A stretch of DNA of 56,884 nucleotides from Bryobacteraceae bacterium (GTDB lineage: Bacteria; Acidobacteriota; Terriglobia; Bryobacterales; Bryobacteraceae). The first letter of the stretch is position 1, and each line of letters opens with the position of its first letter. Position numbers and translations under genes: made by a program. The stretch is from NCBI GenBank assembly GCA_019748195.1, contig JAIEPW010000091.1, positions 1 to 56,884 of the forward strand. The letters run 5' to 3'. Under the pieces are notes generated by a model. That model ran no database searches and was not told where the DNA came from. It saw only the letters and a program-made list of their open reading frames with translations. Below, in pieces: positions 44,252 through 54,138 of this stretch.

Positions 44252-45790
44252 TTAGTTCTTTCGAATTCGCAAATCGTGACCCTTCATCTCGGCGGGCTGC
44301 GCCACCTCCAGCAATCCCAATACTGTCGGCGCTACATCCTCCAGCGATCCGCCCGAGCGCAGCGGTGTGCGATCCTCACCAACGATCATGAAAGGCACCG
44401 GATTGGTAGTGTGATAGGTATGCGGCCCTTTGGTGACCGGGTCGATCATCATCTCCGCGTTTCCGTGATCGGCGGTGATCAGCCACGTGCCGCCCCGCCG
44501 CCGCAACGCGTCATAGATCCGGCCCAGGCCGCCGTCCACCGCTTCCACCGCCTGAATGGTGGGCCCCAGTTTGCCCGAATGTCCCACCATGTCCGCGTTG
44601 GCATAATTCATGACGATCACGTCGAAGCCGCCTTTCTCGATCGCCTCCACCACGGTTTCGGTCACCCCGTCGGCGCTCATTTCGGGCTTCAGGTCGTAGG
44701 TGGCCACTTTGGGCGAAGGCACCAGCGTGCGTTCCTCGCCGGGGTAGGGCTTCTCGTTGCCGCCGTTGAAGAAGTACGTGACATGCGCATATTTCTCCGT
44801 TTCGGCTACGCGTAAGTTCTTCCAGCGATGCTCGGCCATGACGTTGGCCAGGATGTTGTTGGGATGTTCGCGGGTCAGCACATACGGAGCGTCGAACGTT
44901 TTGTCGTACTGCGTCATGGTGACGAAGTGCAGATTTCGCGGGCAAGCGGCGCGGGGCGGAACCGCCAGCGTCTTCGACGTGAGGGCCTCGGTCATTTCGC
45001 GGCCGCGATCGGCGCGAAAATTGAAGAAGATGCAGGCGTCCTCATCGCGGATGCGGCCCACGGGCTCGCCACGCGAGTCGGCGATGGTCACCGGCTCCAG
45101 GAATTCGTCGGTGATTCCGCGTTCGTAGCTGCGCCTTACCGCGGCGGCAGGATCGGTTGCCTTCTCTCCGGCCCCAAGCACCATGGCGTTGAAGGCCCGC
45201 TCGATCCGCTCCCAGCGCTTGTCGCGATCCATGGCGTAGTAGCGCCCGGAAAGGCTGGCGATGCGGCCTACGCCGATGGTCCGCAACTGTTGTTCGATTT
45301 CCTCTACGTAGCCGGCCCCCGATTCCGGAGGGGTGTCGCGGCCATCCAGGAAACAGTGAACGGCGACATCGGCGACGCCCTCCTGGCGAGCCATGCGCAG
45401 CAGGGCGAAGCAATGAGTCAGCATGGAATGCACGCCGCCGGAGGAGCACAAGCCCATCAAGTGCAGGCGCCGCGTCCGGGCGTGGCGCATCGCGGTCAGC
45501 AGGGTTTCATTGCGATAGAACTCGCCGTTGGACAACATCAGATCGATGCGGGTCACGTCCATGTGCAGGATGCGTCCGGCGCCGATGTTCAGGTGGCCCA
45601 CCTCGCTGTTGCCCATCTGTCCTTCCGGCAGGCCCACGAAAGGGCCGGAGGTATGGATCAGCGTGTTGGGGTATTCCGCCAGGAGCCGGTCATAAACGGG
45701 CTTTCGCGCGAGTGCGATGGCGTTGCCTTCGGCGGACGGCGAATAACCCCACCCGTCGAGGATGGTCAATACCAGAGGTCTGCGGTTCAA
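44252..45790 (-). CDS. gpmI: 2,3-bisphosphoglycerate-independent phosphoglycerate mutase
   Basis: This 512-residue two-domain enzyme interconverts 3- and 2-phosphoglycerate with two Mn ions. The first metal motif is LDGWG and the phosphorylated serine is Ser62 in [16 protein letters not shown]. Others are [40 protein letters not shown] and [10 protein letters not shown]. The start is TTG 45788-45790, preceded by GGGAG at six bases; it gives the usual N-terminus and length, whereas upstream codons are unrelated. It follows the amidohydrolase stop by 17 bp. Confidence 0.96.
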   Translation of the reverse strand: MNRRPLVLTILDGWGYSPSAEGNAIALARKPVYDRLLAEYPNTLIHTSGPFVGLPEGQMGNSEVGHLNIGAGRILHMDVTRIDLMLSNGEFYRNETLLTAMRHARTRRLHLMGLCSSGGVHSMLTHCFALLRMARQEGVADVAVHCFLDGRDTPPESGAGYVEEIEQQLRTIGVGRIASLSGRYYAMDRDKRWERIERAFNAMVLGAGEKATDPAAAVRRSYERGITDEFLEPVTIADSRGEPVGRIRDEDACIFFNFRADRGREMTEALTSKTLAVPPRAACPRNLHFVTMTQYDKTFDAPYVLTREHPNNILANVMAEHRWKNLRVAETEKYAHVTYFFNGGNEKPYPGEERTLVPSPKVATYDLKPEMSADGVTETVVEAIEKGGFDVIVMNYANADMVGHSGKLGPTIQAVEAVDGGLGRIYDALRRRGGTWLITADHGNAEMMIDPVTKGPHTYHTTNPVPFMIVGEDRTPLRSGGSLEDVAPTVLGLLEVAQPAEMKGHDLRIRKN

Positions 45791-45807
45791 TCCAATCTCC
45801 CGGGAAG

Positions 45808-47049
45808 TTAAGCGTTGCGAAGCGGCACAACCACCTCGCCGCCCTTCATCACCCACTTTACCCCGCGCACCACCGCCTCGATACTCTTACGCGGGTCGCC
45901 GTCCACCGCGATCAGGTCGGCGAAAGCCCCGCGCGCCACGCAGCCCAGCTCGCGTTCCACCCCCAGCATCGAGGCGGCGTTGGCGGTGGCCGTGGCCAGC
46001 GCCTGCTCCGGAGTCAGGCCGGCCTTCACCATCCAGGCGAGCTCGCGCGTGTTCTGGCCGAACATCGAGTTCACCGCGTCCGATCCCATGGCCAGGCGGA
46101 CGCCCTTGCGGTGGGCGCGCCGCGCGGTCTCCACGTTGCGTTCGATGAATTGCTGAAACGCGGCCTGCACTCCGGCGGGCCAGTTTTTCTGTTCCGGCGC
46201 GATGTCGGAATAGTAACGGTTGTGATCGATGGTGGGGACGTAGAAGACTCCCTGTCGGGCCATGCCTTCGAGCGTCTCGTCGTCCAGGTCCACCGCGTGT
46301 TCGATCGAATCGGCGCGGGCGCGCAGGGCATCGCGGGCGGCGGCGGGACCGTAGCTGTGGACGGTGATCCCGCGGCCTAGCGCGTGGGCTGTATCCACCG
46401 CGGCGCGGATTTCCTCGTAGGAAAACGTCGGATCGCCGCTGACGTCCGGGCCGGAGCCGGTGGAGGCAAACATCTTGATGAAGTCGGCGCCCTCGGCGAT
46501 CTGCTTGCGCACCAGCGCCTCGACTTCGGCGGGACCTTCGGCGGTTTGATCGTTGCGGCGGCCGCGGGTGGCCTTCAGGCTGAGGATGCCGGCCCCGCAG
46601 ACGAACATTCTGGGACCTTGCATGCGACCGGCCTGGATGAGGTCCCGCATGGCGATGCTAAGCCCGGCGGCGGCGTTGAGGTCGCGGACGGTGGTGACGC
46701 CGGTTTCGAGTGTCTTGCGGGCGTTTTCCTCCGCCAGTACGAGCCGCGCCGCGGGGGGCCATTGGCCGCCGCCGGGCTTGGGCGCGTTGTTGTAGGTCAT
46801 GTGCGTGTGCACGTCGATCAGCCCGGGGAGTCCGGTGAAGCGGCGGAGGTCGATTTGCTGGTAGCCTGCGGGAGCCCGGCGTCCCTTCGCCAGTACGTCC
46901 TCAACCTGATCGCCACGGATCAGGACGGTGGCATCGGATATCGCGCCGCCGCGCCCGTCCAGCAGAAGCCCGAAGCGGATGGCGCGGGCGGTTTCGCCTC
47001 GCAGCAAGGGCAGGGAGGAAGCAGCGAGAAACGTCCGGCGCGACAGCAT
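45808..47049 (-). CDS. Exported amidohydrolase with Tat-like signal
   Basis: This is a 413-residue TIM-barrel hydrolase. The N-terminus [19 protein letters not shown] has twin Arg, suggesting Tat export. Active-site elements are HTH in [12 protein letters not shown], the carbamylated Lys candidate in [11 protein letters not shown], His in [14 protein letters not shown] and [10 protein letters not shown], and Asp in [12 protein letters not shown]. It is a paralogue-type relative of the hydrolase at 4156-5403. The substrate is unknown. It is 19 bp downstream of the aldo/keto reductase on the same strand. Confidence 0.88.
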   Translation of the reverse strand: MLSRRTFLAASSLPLLRGETARAIRFGLLLDGRGGAISDATVLIRGDQVEDVLAKGRRAPAGYQQIDLRRFTGLPGLIDVHTHMTYNNAPKPGGGQWPPAARLVLAEENARKTLETGVTTVRDLNAAAGLSIAMRDLIQAGRMQGPRMFVCGAGILSLKATRGRRNDQTAEGPAEVEALVRKQIAEGADFIKMFASTGSGPDVSGDPTFSYEEIRAAVDTAHALGRGITVHSYGPAAARDALRARADSIEHAVDLDDETLEGMARQGVFYVPTIDHNRYYSDIAPEQKNWPAGVQAAFQQFIERNVETARRAHRKGVRLAMGSDAVNSMFGQNTRELAWMVKAGLTPEQALATATANAASMLGVERELGCVARGAFADLIAVDGDPRKSIEAVVRGVKWVMKGGEVVVPLRNA

Positions 47050-47068
47050 CGCCCGATGCTATCGCAAA

Positions 47069-47845
47069 TTACAGGCCGCGAATTCCGGCGCCGACGCGGC
47101 GCATCCAGGCGAGCTCGTCGGGATCCATGGGACCTCGCTCGACGGTGGAGATCGCTTCTTCCGCCTCGGCTTCGTTCGCGGGTCCGGTCATTACGCAGTC
47201 GATGGCGGGGTTGGACAACACGAAGCGATAGCAGTCGCTGGCGCGCGGGGTGGCCTCGCCCGGCGGCGTTTTTCGCGGGTTGCACAAGCGGCCCCAACTG
47301 GTGGCCGTGAAGGCGACCAGGCCCGGCTTGGGGGAAGGCAGACACGGCATCACCTCGTGTTCCACGCGTGTGTCGGCGGCGCTGTAGCGGAGGTGGAAGA
47401 CGCTGGCGGCGTCCCGGGCATCGGATACGATGACGGGTGAGCGGTGCGTGGAGAGAGCGATATGTCGCACCAGGCCGCGATCGCGCAGCCGCTGGGCTTC
47501 CTCGCGAACGTAACCCCAGACGGCGCCATTCCAATAGCCAAGTACGAGCATATCCGCGTAATCGGCTTGCAGCGTTCGCAAGTCCTTCTCAACGCCGCGG
47601 GTGAGCAGCCGGGGCAAGCGTGCGTAGGAGCAGACGCCGAGGACGAAAGAGTCGCGGCGGCCCTTCAGGGCGCGGAGGCCCCGGGCCATGCCGTCGCGCT
47701 GTATGCTGCCCCAAATCATATAGTTGCAGCCACGCTCGACGGCTCGTTCGACGGCTTTCGCCGGCAATCCATAGCTGGCGCCGAACGCAATGGGCCCCAC
47801 TTTCAGTCCGCATTGACCCAGTGTCCGAGAGACGAACGACGCCAC
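47069..47845 (-). CDS. Aldo/keto reductase family protein
   Basis: This is a 258-residue protein beginning with the family start RTLGQCGLKVGPIAFGASYG. The start is uncertain; GTG 47843-47845 is the nearest codon that keeps that motif. The usual catalytic Asp/Tyr/Lys/His order is altered: the region that normally has DTA-x-x-YG reads RGCNYMIWGSIQRD, and QADYADMLVLGYWNG replaces the usual YIDLxxxHxP, so the His is missing. It may therefore be a catalytically changed member. The closing DEAEEAISTVERGPMD-like part is normal. The divergent neighbour is an M24 peptidase. Confidence 0.8.
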   Translation of the reverse strand: MASFVSRTLGQCGLKVGPIAFGASYGLPAKAVERAVERGCNYMIWGSIQRDGMARGLRALKGRRDSFVLGVCSYARLPRLLTRGVEKDLRTLQADYADMLVLGYWNGAVWGYVREEAQRLRDRGLVRHIALSTHRSPVIVSDARDAASVFHLRYSAADTRVEHEVMPCLPSPKPGLVAFTATSWGRLCNPRKTPPGEATPRASDCYRFVLSNPAIDCVMTGPANEAEAEEAISTVERGPMDPDELAWMRRVGAGIRGL

Positions 47846-47935
47846 GAGTTTAATATTAGACTCGGCAGGCTTTCGGCCGTAACGCGCGAATGAATGCGCC
47901 GCCCGGAGTGCGATCGGGCGTATACTAGCCGGATC

Positions 47936-49363
47936 ATGAACCGGCTGACCGCGGGCACGCTCCTGGCCTGCGCCACGACACTTTGGGCGCAGGATATCCC
48001 TCTGTTTACAAAGGACTTCCCGCCTGAAGAGTTCGCGGCGAGGCGCGCCAGAATCTACGATGCAATCGGATCGAAAGCCATTGCGCTGGTGCAGGGCGCC
48101 CCCAGTCCGGAAGGCTACACGCGATTTCGCCAGAACAACGAGTTCTATTACCTGTGTGGAATCGAGGCGCCGCACGCTTACCTGCTGCTGGACGGGGCGG
48201 CGCGCAAGGCTACCGTTTTCCTGCCTCGCCGGAATGAGCGCCGGGAGCGCAGCGAGGGCAAGGTCCTGTCGTTCGAGGACGCGGATCAGGTGAAGCAGCT
48301 CACCGGGATCGACGAAGTGTCGGCGGTGGATCTGCTGGCCGAAGCGCTGGTCCGCTACGCGCGCCAGGATTGGATGCCGGCGCTCTATAGCCCGCTGCAG
48401 CCGCCCGAGAATTACGCCAATTCGCGTGACCTTGCGCTGCGTGTCGCCGCCGACATCTCCGCCGATCCGTGGGATGGGCGACCGGCGCGGCATGAGCGTT
48501 TTCTAGAACTGGTTCGCCAGCGGTTCCCGCAGTTCCCGATCCAGGATCTCTCGCCGGTGCTGGACAAGATGCGGCTGATCAAGAGCCCGCGCGAGATCGC
48601 GATGATCCGGGAGGCGACCAAGCTGTCCGGGCTGGCGCTGCTGGAGGGCATGAAATCCACCAAAGCCGGGCTGATGGAGCACGAGCTGGACGGGATGGCC
48701 AAGTTCATCTTCTTCCGCAACGGCGCGCAGGGAGACGCGTACTATTCGCTGATCGCCAGCGGACCCAATGCGATGTTTCCGCACTATAACGCGGGCAAGC
48801 GGACCATGGACGGCGGCGAGTTGCTCCTGATGGACTATGCGCCCGATTACGGCTACTACATGGCCGACGTCACCCGCATGTGGCCGGTGAACGGGCGGTT
48901 CAACGACTGGCAGACTCAGCTCTACACGTTCTACCTGGAGTGCTATGAAGCGATCCTGGCGGGGATTCGTCCGGGCGTCCCGGTGAAACAGATTCAAAAG
49001 GAGGCGCACGCGAAAATGGAAGCGCTGCTGGCGCGCACCCGCTTCCTGAAGCCGGAGTATGAACGCGCCGCGAAGAAATTCGTGGAGCCGTTCGCGACAC
49101 CCTCGGGCCGACTCGGGCACTGGATCGGAATGGCGACCCACGATGTCGGCGGCACGGTCGAGATGCTCGCGCCGGGGATGGTGTTCACCATCGAGCCTGC
49201 CCTGGTGGTTCCGGAGGAAAAGATCTACATCCGGCTGGAAGACATGGTGCTGGTGACGGAGAAGGGTTCCGAGGTCCTGTCCGACTTCGTGCCGCGGACG
49301 TTGGCCGGGATCGAGAAGGTGATGAAGGAAGACGGCCTGCTGGACAAGTATTCGAAGCAGTAG
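47936..49363 (+). CDS. Exported M24-family metallopeptidase (Xaa-Pro aminopeptidase-like)
   Basis: This is a 475-residue protein with a signal peptide (MNRLTAGTLLACATTLWAQ), starting at ATG 47936. The N-terminal creatinase-like domain (residues about 25-215) precedes a pita-bread catalytic domain. Metal ligands are the aspartates in LLLMDYAPDYG and MADVTRMW, the His in GMATHDVGG, and the glutamates in VFTIEPAL and IRLEDMVLV. It should release N-terminal residues before proline in the periplasm. The partial gene at the right end of the window is another M24 member. Confidence 0.92.
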   Translation: MNRLTAGTLLACATTLWAQDIPLFTKDFPPEEFAARRARIYDAIGSKAIALVQGAPSPEGYTRFRQNNEFYYLCGIEAPHAYLLLDGAARKATVFLPRRNERRERSEGKVLSFEDADQVKQLTGIDEVSAVDLLAEALVRYARQDWMPALYSPLQPPENYANSRDLALRVAADISADPWDGRPARHERFLELVRQRFPQFPIQDLSPVLDKMRLIKSPREIAMIREATKLSGLALLEGMKSTKAGLMEHELDGMAKFIFFRNGAQGDAYYSLIASGPNAMFPHYNAGKRTMDGGELLLMDYAPDYGYYMADVTRMWPVNGRFNDWQTQLYTFYLECYEAILAGIRPGVPVKQIQKEAHAKMEALLARTRFLKPEYERAAKKFVEPFATPSGRLGHWIGMATHDVGGTVEMLAPGMVFTIEPALVVPEEKIYIRLEDMVLVTEKGSEVLSDFVPRTLAGIEKVMKEDGLLDKYSKQ

Positions 49364-49368
49364 AAAAC

Positions 49369-50619
49369 TTACAGTTCGCGGTCGCGGAGGCCGATGAGGT
49401 ACAGGATCGCGTCCAGCCCGAGAGTGGATAAGGACTGCCTCGCAGTTTCGCGCACGATACGCTTGGCGCGGAACGCGATTCCGAGCCCTGCGCGCTGCAG
49501 CATCGGCAGATCGTTGGCGCCGTCGCCCACGGCGATCACCTGCTCCATGCTGATGCCTTCCTTCCGCGCGATTTCCTCCAGTAGTTCGGCTTTCCGGCGG
49601 CCGTCAACGATGGGTCCGTGGACCTCGCCGGTCAGGACGCCGTCCCGCACGCCGAGTTCATTGGCGTACAAGTAGTCGATCCCCAGCCGGGATTGCAGGC
49701 GCTGGCCGAACCACTGGAATCCGCCGGAAAGAATCGCCGTGCGATAGCCAAGCTGCTGGAGCGTCGCGATCAAGCGTTCGGCGCCGTCGGTCAGCGGAAT
49801 GCGGCCGGCTACGCGTTCCAGGGCATCGACCGGAAGGCCTCTCAGCTCCTTTACTCGCCGGCGCAGGCTGTCCGCGAAGTCGATTTCTCCGCGCATGGCC
49901 GCGGCGGTGATCGCCGCCACGGTATCGCCGGCGCCGTTCTCCCTGGCGAGTTCGTCGATCACCTCGCCCTGAATCAACGTGGAATCCATGTCGAAGGCGA
50001 CCAGACGGCGATGGCGGCGCCAGATGTTGTCGTGCTGAAACGCGATGTCGATTTCGCTGGCGGCGGCGAGATCGAGGAAGCGCGTGCGGACCAGATCCTC
50101 ATCGGAGGGGTCGCCGCTGATCAGAAACTCGATGCACATCCGGCTGCCTTCAGCGGCGGAATCACGCGGCAGCCGCCCGCTCAGCCGGTCCACCCGGTCG
50201 ATATTCAGGTTGGCCTCGGCGAGGATTCGGCTGATCTTCTCGAGGTGCTGCGCGGTGATGGCGCGTCCGAGCGCCGTAACGAGGAATCGCCGTTTGCCCT
50301 GCTGCGACACCCACCCGGTGTAGTCCTGATCGCTGACGGAAACGAACTGGACCTGCAGATTGGATTCGGTGGCCTTCTGCATCAGCGCGGCAAGCAGGGG
50401 AGAAGAAGAGATCTCGCCTTCCACCTCCACCAGGATGCCCAACGCCATGGCGTTGTGGATCACGGCCTGGCCGATATCGAGAACGCGCTTGGCGTGCTCC
50501 GCCAGGATTTGCGTGAAGGAATGCGTCAGACCGGGCTGGTCATGGCCGGCGACCTGAATCAGCAGGATATTGGTGTCCTCGGGGGATCCGATATTCGCAG
50601 GGGTGCCGAGGCTGCTCAT
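49369..50619 (-). CDS. serB: Phosphoserine phosphatase with two N-terminal ACT domains
   Basis: This is a 416-residue protein. Residues 15-95 and 110-170 form two ACT-like regulatory domains (ILLIQVAGHDQPGLTHSFTQ, RFLVTALGRAITAQHLEKIS). The HAD phosphatase core starts at VAFDMDSTLIQGEV with catalytic Asp210, Asp212 and Thr214, followed by ILSGGFQWFGQRL and GDGANDLPMLQRAGLG. It removes phosphate in the last step of serine synthesis and is probably feedback-controlled through the ACT domains. Its ATG overlaps the stop of the sigma-54 activator by four bases. Confidence 0.95.
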   Translation of the reverse strand: MSSLGTPANIGSPEDTNILLIQVAGHDQPGLTHSFTQILAEHAKRVLDIGQAVIHNAMALGILVEVEGEISSSPLLAALMQKATESNLQVQFVSVSDQDYTGWVSQQGKRRFLVTALGRAITAQHLEKISRILAEANLNIDRVDRLSGRLPRDSAAEGSRMCIEFLISGDPSDEDLVRTRFLDLAAASEIDIAFQHDNIWRRHRRLVAFDMDSTLIQGEVIDELARENGAGDTVAAITAAAMRGEIDFADSLRRRVKELRGLPVDALERVAGRIPLTDGAERLIATLQQLGYRTAILSGGFQWFGQRLQSRLGIDYLYANELGVRDGVLTGEVHGPIVDGRRKAELLEEIARKEGISMEQVIAVGDGANDLPMLQRAGLGIAFRAKRIVRETARQSLSTLGLDAILYLIGLRDREL

Positions 50620-51947
50620 CGCAACTGAAATTTCTTCATCTTGTAGCGCAGCGTGTCGCGGGTGATCTCGAGCAACTGCGCCGCCTTGGTCTGGTTCCCG
50701 CCGGTTTTTTCCAGCGCTTCAGCCAGTAGACGCCGTTCCTGATCGTAAAGCGACATCCCGTTCGCGGCCGGGATCGGCGCCCCGTATCCGGCGATGGAGG
50801 GCTGCGCCACCGATAGCGGCAGGCTGGCGGCGGTGATCTGGGGCGAATCCTCCAGAATCATCGCGCGTTCCACGGCGTTCCGGAGTTCGCGCACATTGCC
50901 CGGCCAATCGTGCGCCAGCAGCACGCGGGAGGCGTCGGGCGTGATGCCCTCGATGCGGCGCTTGAACTTGCGGTTGTAGTGTTCGACGAAGAACCGCGAC
51001 AGCGGAATGATGTCTTCCCGGCGATCCCGCAGGGGCGGGATCACGATGTGGATCACGTTCAGGCGGAAGTACAGATCCTGCCGGAAGTTGCCCTGCTCCA
51101 CGAACTGGTACAGGTTGCGGTTGGAGGCGGCGAGTACGCGCATGTTCAGCCGGATATCGCGCAAGCCGCCGAGACGCCGGAACGTCTGATCCTCCAGCAC
51201 GCGCAGCAGCTTGGCTTGCAGCATCATGGGCATCTCGCTGACTTCATCCAGGAACAGCGTGCCCCGGTCGGCGAGCTCGAAAATGCCCTTTTTCTGCGAC
51301 CGGGCGTCGGTGAAGGCGCCTTTCTCGTAGCCGAAAAGCTCGCTCTCCAGCAGCGTCTCCGGGATCGCGGCGCAGTTGATGGCCACGAAAGGCTCCGCGC
51401 TGCGCAGGCTTTCGTAGTGCAGGGTCTTGGCGATCACATCCTTGCCGGTGCCGTTCTCGCCTTCCAGCAGAATCGTGGTGGCCTCGCTGGCGGCGACTTT
51501 GCGGGTGAAGTCCACCACCGAGCGCATCAGCGGCGATTCGGCGATGATCTCCCGGCGCTGCGGAGCGAACTCCTCGGTGATGTCCTTGAATACAGCGACC
51601 ACGACTTCCACCCGGCCGCTCTCGTCGAAAAGCTGCTGGGTGCTCATCACCGCGATCCGCTCATGCCCGTTGGTGGTCCGCAGGTGCACCGTGCTGCGGC
51701 TGACCGAGGGCGCCTGCTCCAGCCCGACCAGAACACCGCACCCGGGCCGGCAATCCTGGCAATGGAAGACTTCGTGGCAGTGGCGGCCCACCAGCATCTC
51801 GCCGCTCATGGCGAACAGCCGTTCGGCGGCACGATTGGCCCCCACGATGTGCATGGCGGGATCGTAAAGCACCAGCGCGTCGGAGATCTGATCGAAAACC
51901 GCTTCCAGGATCTCCGGCCGCTTCCATTTCGGGAGAAGCCTTGACAT
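50616..51947 (-). CDS. Sigma-54-dependent activator with a cysteine-rich PAS domain
   Basis: This is a 443-residue NtrC-type enhancer-binding protein with no receiver domain. Residues 12-125 form a PAS sensor that carries Cys57, Cys63, Cys66 and Cys70 (GRHCHEVFHCQDCRPGCG), a cluster suited to a metal or redox centre. The AAA+ domain has Walker A GENGTGKD at 163-170, the sigma-54 loop GAFTDA at 210-215 and Walker B LFLDEV at 231-236. The C-terminal Fis-type helix-turn-helix is NQTKAAQLLEITRDTLRYK. The target promoters are unknown. Coupling to serB is unusual and probably places both under one promoter. Confidence 0.95.
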   Translation of the reverse strand: MSRLLPKWKRPEILEAVFDQISDALVLYDPAMHIVGANRAAERLFAMSGEMLVGRHCHEVFHCQDCRPGCGVLVGLEQAPSVSRSTVHLRTTNGHERIAVMSTQQLFDESGRVEVVVAVFKDITEEFAPQRREIIAESPLMRSVVDFTRKVAASEATTILLEGENGTGKDVIAKTLHYESLRSAEPFVAINCAAIPETLLESELFGYEKGAFTDARSQKKGIFELADRGTLFLDEVSEMPMMLQAKLLRVLEDQTFRRLGGLRDIRLNMRVLAASNRNLYQFVEQGNFRQDLYFRLNVIHIVIPPLRDRREDIIPLSRFFVEHYNRKFKRRIEGITPDASRVLLAHDWPGNVRELRNAVERAMILEDSPQITAASLPLSVAQPSIAGYGAPIPAANGMSLYDQERRLLAEALEKTGGNQTKAAQLLEITRDTLRYKMKKFQLR

Positions 51948-52047
51948 ATAGCCCAGTTGTTACTCTCAGTTTAGCCCATCGGCGCGGCACCGGGCTCCGC
52001 CTCTGACAGATTTTCCGGTATTTCTTCTCGAGGGTTTCCGAGTACCT

Positions 52048-53001
52048 TCAGGTCTTCAGCTCCGCGGCGATTTCCATTGCCGCCTCGCGGGCCTGACGCA
52101 CCGCGCCGATGGGGAAGCTGATGGCCCCTACCTTGGGGTGCCCGCCGCCGCCGTACCGCTCGCAGATTGTTGCAAGATTGTGAGTTAGCGGCTTGGGCGC
52201 CCACGGGTTCGAACCCACGCTCACCTTGGTGCGGAAGCTCGAGTTGGAGACGGAAACGGTATACTGCGAATCCGGGAAAAGGTAGTACGGAATGAACTTA
52301 TTGTAGCCTTCCAGATCGAATTCCACCAGATCGAAGAACACGACGCCGCTGTCCGACCGAGCCTGCTTCCCGATGACGTCCATGGACCGGAGGTGCCGGT
52401 CGAACAAAGGCATGTACTGCTCCTGGATTTCCGGGTCGGCGATGATCTCTTCCAGCCTGGCGGTCCGCATCCGGCGAATGATGTTTTGCACCGTTCCCGA
52501 CCCTTTGGCGCCCTCGATGACCAGCGTCAGTTGCGTGGCCGGCGCCCGGAGGTCGACGGCTTCCTTGGCATCCCGGTACTGCGCCCCATCGACGATATCG
52601 GCCCAGTGCACCAGATCGTCCAGGTCCGGCGCGTGCCAGCCGAACTTGTCGCGCGCCAGGCGAGCGATGAACATCGTGCAGGACTTAAAGCTAGTGTCCA
52701 GGAACTTGCGCCCGCTGGTATCCCGGCGGAAGTGTTCGGCGTCCTCCGGCGAGAGGAAGGCGCTCTGGTGATGGTCGAACCACCAGGTGAGCTTGGGGTG
52801 AGGGGAGTACTTGAAGTCGACAATGGCGTTTACGTCGCCGTCAAAAAGGTGATCCTCGAAGATCTGCGTCGCCTTGTGAGCCATGCCGGTGAACCCGAAC
52901 TCGGCCCCGGGGTGGAAGCGTTCTTCCAGAAACCGGGAAAAGACCGCAGCCGAGGCGGCGCCGTCGAAGCAGTGGTCATGATAGAGGATGCGCGCGAGCA
53001 T
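52048..53001 (-). CDS. DHH-family phosphoesterase
   Basis: This is a 317-residue protein with the first metal motif YHDHCFDGAAS (Asp9, Asp13), DHH at 76-78 in WWFDHHQSAF and a C-terminal DHHA1-type GGGGHPKVGAISF. Members degrade short oligonucleotides, cyclic dinucleotides or polyphosphates (nanoRNase, GdpP, PPX1). The first motif differs from the common (H/D)xNPDxD of NrnA, so I do not assign a substrate. Its 3' flank is a 100-bp spacer to the sigma-54 gene; upstream it is divergent from a GNAT gene. Confidence 0.85.
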   Translation of the reverse strand: MLARILYHDHCFDGAASAAVFSRFLEERFHPGAEFGFTGMAHKATQIFEDHLFDGDVNAIVDFKYSPHPKLTWWFDHHQSAFLSPEDAEHFRRDTSGRKFLDTSFKSCTMFIARLARDKFGWHAPDLDDLVHWADIVDGAQYRDAKEAVDLRAPATQLTLVIEGAKGSGTVQNIIRRMRTARLEEIIADPEIQEQYMPLFDRHLRSMDVIGKQARSDSGVVFFDLVEFDLEGYNKFIPYYLFPDSQYTVSVSNSSFRTKVSVGSNPWAPKPLTHNLATICERYGGGGHPKVGAISFPIGAVRQAREAAMEIAAELKT

Positions 53002-53057
53002 GAGAAGCTCAAAGATCGACCGGAAAACTTACTAGCTTGCCTGATGGAGGAACACAA

Positions 53058-53558
53058 ATGCAAGTGGGGCATACCGAGAGGCTTTGGATCCGGACCTGGG
53101 AGGCCGCCGACCGCGACGAGTTTTGCGGAATCGCCGGCGACCCCGAGGTGATGCGCTACATCCAGGACGGCCGCCCGTGGTCCGTGGCCCGGGTGGAGAA
53201 GTGGATTCTGAGGCAGCAGCGGAACTTCGAGGAGCTGGGCTACAGCCTGTTCAAGCTGGTGAACAGGGGCGACGGGTCCATCGCCGGGATGTGCGGCATT
53301 CAACCCTATGGCGAACAGGAGACAGAGATTGGCTGGTGGCTGCGGCCGGACGCGTGGGGACGCGGCCTGGCGACCGAAGCCGCGCGGGAAGTGCTCCGGT
53401 TTGGCCTCTATGAGCGCGGGTTGGCGGAGATCGTGGCGATCGCCGATCCTCGCAACCTCGCCTCGATCCAGGTAATGAAAAAGCTGGGCATGACTGGTGG
53501 GGGGATCGCCGTGGAGGACGGGCGCGAGCTGGTCAAGTACCGGATTGCGCGGACCTGA
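53058..53558 (+). CDS. GNAT-family N-acetyltransferase (RimJ-like)
   Basis: This is a 166-residue protein; ATG 53058 follows GGAGG by seven bases. It has the acetyltransferase_3 pattern: [36 protein letters not shown] (acetyl-CoA-binding Q/RxxGxG/A) and [17 protein letters not shown]. Proteins of this type acetylate amino groups of proteins or small molecules; the substrate is unknown. Its end overlaps the convergent ribE end by 26 bp. Confidence 0.92.
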   Translation: MQVGHTERLWIRTWEAADRDEFCGIAGDPEVMRYIQDGRPWSVARVEKWILRQQRNFEELGYSLFKLVNRGDGSIAGMCGIQPYGEQETEIGWWLRPDAWGRGLATEAAREVLRFGLYERGLAEIVAIADPRNLASIQVMKKLGMTGGGIAVEDGRELVKYRIART

Positions 53559-54138
53559 GCAGCTTCTCCACGTGCTTGGCGAGAATGTCGCATTCCAGAT
53601 TGACGCGATCGCCGGGGCGATGCCCGCCGAGCGACGTCATGTCGTAGGTGTGCGGGATGATCGCGATGGACAGCACATCTCCCTCCAGCTTCGCGATCGT
53701 GAGGCTGATACCGTCGATCGCGATGGAGCCTTTCTCCACCAGGTAGCGGTCAAGTTGAGGCGGAACGCGGATGCGCAGCCACCAGTTCGAGTCGCCCAGC
53801 GCATCCAGGCCGAGGAACTCGCCGGTTCCGTCGACATGCCCCTGGACGACATGGCCGCTCAGCCGTCCGTTGGCGGCCAGCGGCCGCTCCAGGTTCACGC
53901 GCGACCCAGGCCGCAAAGCTCCCAGGTTGGTGCGTGACAGCGTTTCCGGCGCGAGGTCGGCGGAAAACCCGTTCCGTGTCACCTCCAGGGCCGTGAGGCA
54001 GACGCCGTTCACGGCGATGGAGCAGCCCTCGGCGGCATCGGACAGGACGGCGCGGCAACCCACCCGGATGCGCGCGCCGGTAGGGCGCGGCTCCAGCGAT
54101 TCCACCTCTCCGAGTTCTTCAATGATCCCTGTGAACAT
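53533..54138 (-). CDS. ribE: Riboflavin synthase, alpha subunit
   Basis: This 201-residue enzyme converts two 6,7-dimethyl-8-ribityllumazines into riboflavin. It starts [12 protein letters not shown] and contains two similar lumazine-binding halves, the first with [15 protein letters not shown], the second with [14 protein letters not shown] and [24 protein letters not shown]. Its 5' end overlaps ribD by 20 bp, so the genes are coupled. Together with ribD it forms part of the riboflavin pathway; ribBA and ribH are not in the window. No FMN riboswitch is seen upstream. Confidence 0.96.
   Translation of the reverse strand: MFTGIIEELGEVESLEPRPTGARIRVGCRAVLSDAAEGCSIAVNGVCLTALEVTRNGFSADLAPETLSRTNLGALRPGSRVNLERPLAANGRLSGHVVQGHVDGTGEFLGLDALGDSNWWLRIRVPPQLDRYLVEKGSIAIDGISLTIAKLEGDVLSIAIIPHTYDMTSLGGHRPGDRVNLECDILAKHVEKLLRSAQSGT

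Noticed and set aside
53533-53558. Overlap of GNAT and ribE 3' ends as a sign of misassembly or frameshift
   Set aside because: Both proteins end with normal family C-termini; short convergent overlaps also occur at 36716-36744 and 37843-37846 and seem normal for this compact genome.
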